DNA of 64,000 nucleotides from assembly GCA_964035575.1 (NCBI GenBank), contig OZ037905.1:335001-399000 (forward strand). Reading direction: 5' to 3'. Positions 63,724-64,000 of this stretch are shown in pieces. The notes beneath the pieces are model-generated. The model had not been told where the DNA came from. It saw only the letters and a list, made by a program, of their open reading frames with translations, and made no database searches. A program made the translations under genes and the position numbers. This DNA comes from Rhynchopus sp. YZ270_cl-10 (Eukaryota; Euglenozoa; Diplonemea; Diplonemida; Diplonemidae). Position 1 is the stretch's first letter. Each line of letters starts with the position of its first letter.

Positions 63724-64000
63724 TCAAGACAGGTGTGAGATGTCAACAATCTCAACACCCTCATCCCTGCCGTACATCACCACACCACCACAGCTGCTGA
63801 TTGCAAGACCGTAGCAACATTTCCTCCGCTCAAATTCACGTTGCAACAGTTTTTCCCCTGTTGAGATGGACCACACGCACAATGTCTCCACATAATAGGC
63901 AGCAACAACGTCGTTGGACAGTGCAACATCAGTCCAGTTTTCTGAGACGTCTTCAAATACACATTCACCTGTTTCAATGTTCCAGACACGCACATATGTG
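63724..64000 (-). CDS. UBL-WD40 family protein, copy 12 (5' part outside window)
   Basis: Only the last ~92 codons are present: part of blade 5 (VRVWNIETGECVFED), blade 6 and blade 7 ending EIVDISHLS at 63724. Loops: VSENWTD, YYVETL, ERRKCCYG. Frame is open to the window edge. Same 3' flank as the other copies. Confidence 0.88.
   Translation of the reverse strand, partial: TYVRVWNIETGECVFEDVSENWTDVALSNDVVAAYYVETLCVWSISTGEKLLQREFERRKCCYGLAISSCGGVVMYGRDEGVEIVDISHLS

Overview
The window is nuclear DNA of a protist, most likely a euglenozoan and within that group most like a diplonemid. Three things point there. The complete alpha-tubulin reads like kinetoplastid/euglenozoan tubulin. Every convincing gene over 64 kb lies on the minus strand, as in polycistronic transcription. 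Most genes have a pyrimidine tract and a CAG just upstream of the start codon, as expected for spliced-leader acceptors. Unlike typical kinetoplastids, several genes are interrupted by ordinary GT-AG introns, mostly with GTATGN donors. The placement is inference: no spliced-leader RNA or full rRNA is present.

Layout in plus coordinates, all genes on minus. 1-6.7 kb holds five tandem genes of one family (ubiquitin-like domain plus seven-bladed WD40 propeller), one truncated by the window edge and one frameshifted. 6.9-15.9 kb is a compact block: cap-methyltransferase-like protein, secreted twin-CX3C repeat protein, alpha-tubulin, secreted PSI-like protein, luminal JmjC/TPR protein, pectin acetylesterase/Notum-like hydrolase. 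15.9-23.0 kb is gene-poor and repeat-rich: AT-rich DNA, a five-copy 248/249-bp satellite, and a 680-bp element with inverted ends and palindromic arms. 23.0-26.2 kb is a four-exon coiled-coil gene with a 241-bp hexanucleotide array in its first intron. 28.4-31.2 kb holds two near-identical WW-domain genes. 31.2-36.7 kb is repeat-rich, including a ~500-bp near-perfect palindrome. 36.7-45.0 kb carries a cysteine-rich membrane protein, a coiled-coil/jelly-roll protein, a Sec20-like SNARE and a three-exon Ku70. 46.0-50.9 kb holds three more UBL-WD40 genes, with a 1-kb element built from octamer arrays between two of them. 51.1-58.3 kb holds an unidentified two-exon gene, a three-exon RRM protein and a two-exon mitochondrial intermediate peptidase-like M3 peptidase. 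59.1-64.0 kb holds four more UBL-WD40 genes (the last cut by the edge) and a stray 5' fragment of small-subunit rRNA.

The most interesting system is the UBL-WD40 family, with at least twelve copies in three clusters. The N-terminal domain, leader and 3' flank are almost invariant in DNA sequence. Differences between copies concentrate in short segments at the junctions before strand A and between strands B and C of each blade, which in WD40 propellers form one face. That pattern, with mosaic sharing of loop cassettes, looks like an expanded recognition repertoire shaped by duplication and gene conversion. The ligand and role cannot be read from sequence.

Many short dispersed repeats (hairpin family, ~45-bp intron-colonising family, several MITE-like families with inverted ends) fill the spacers and introns.
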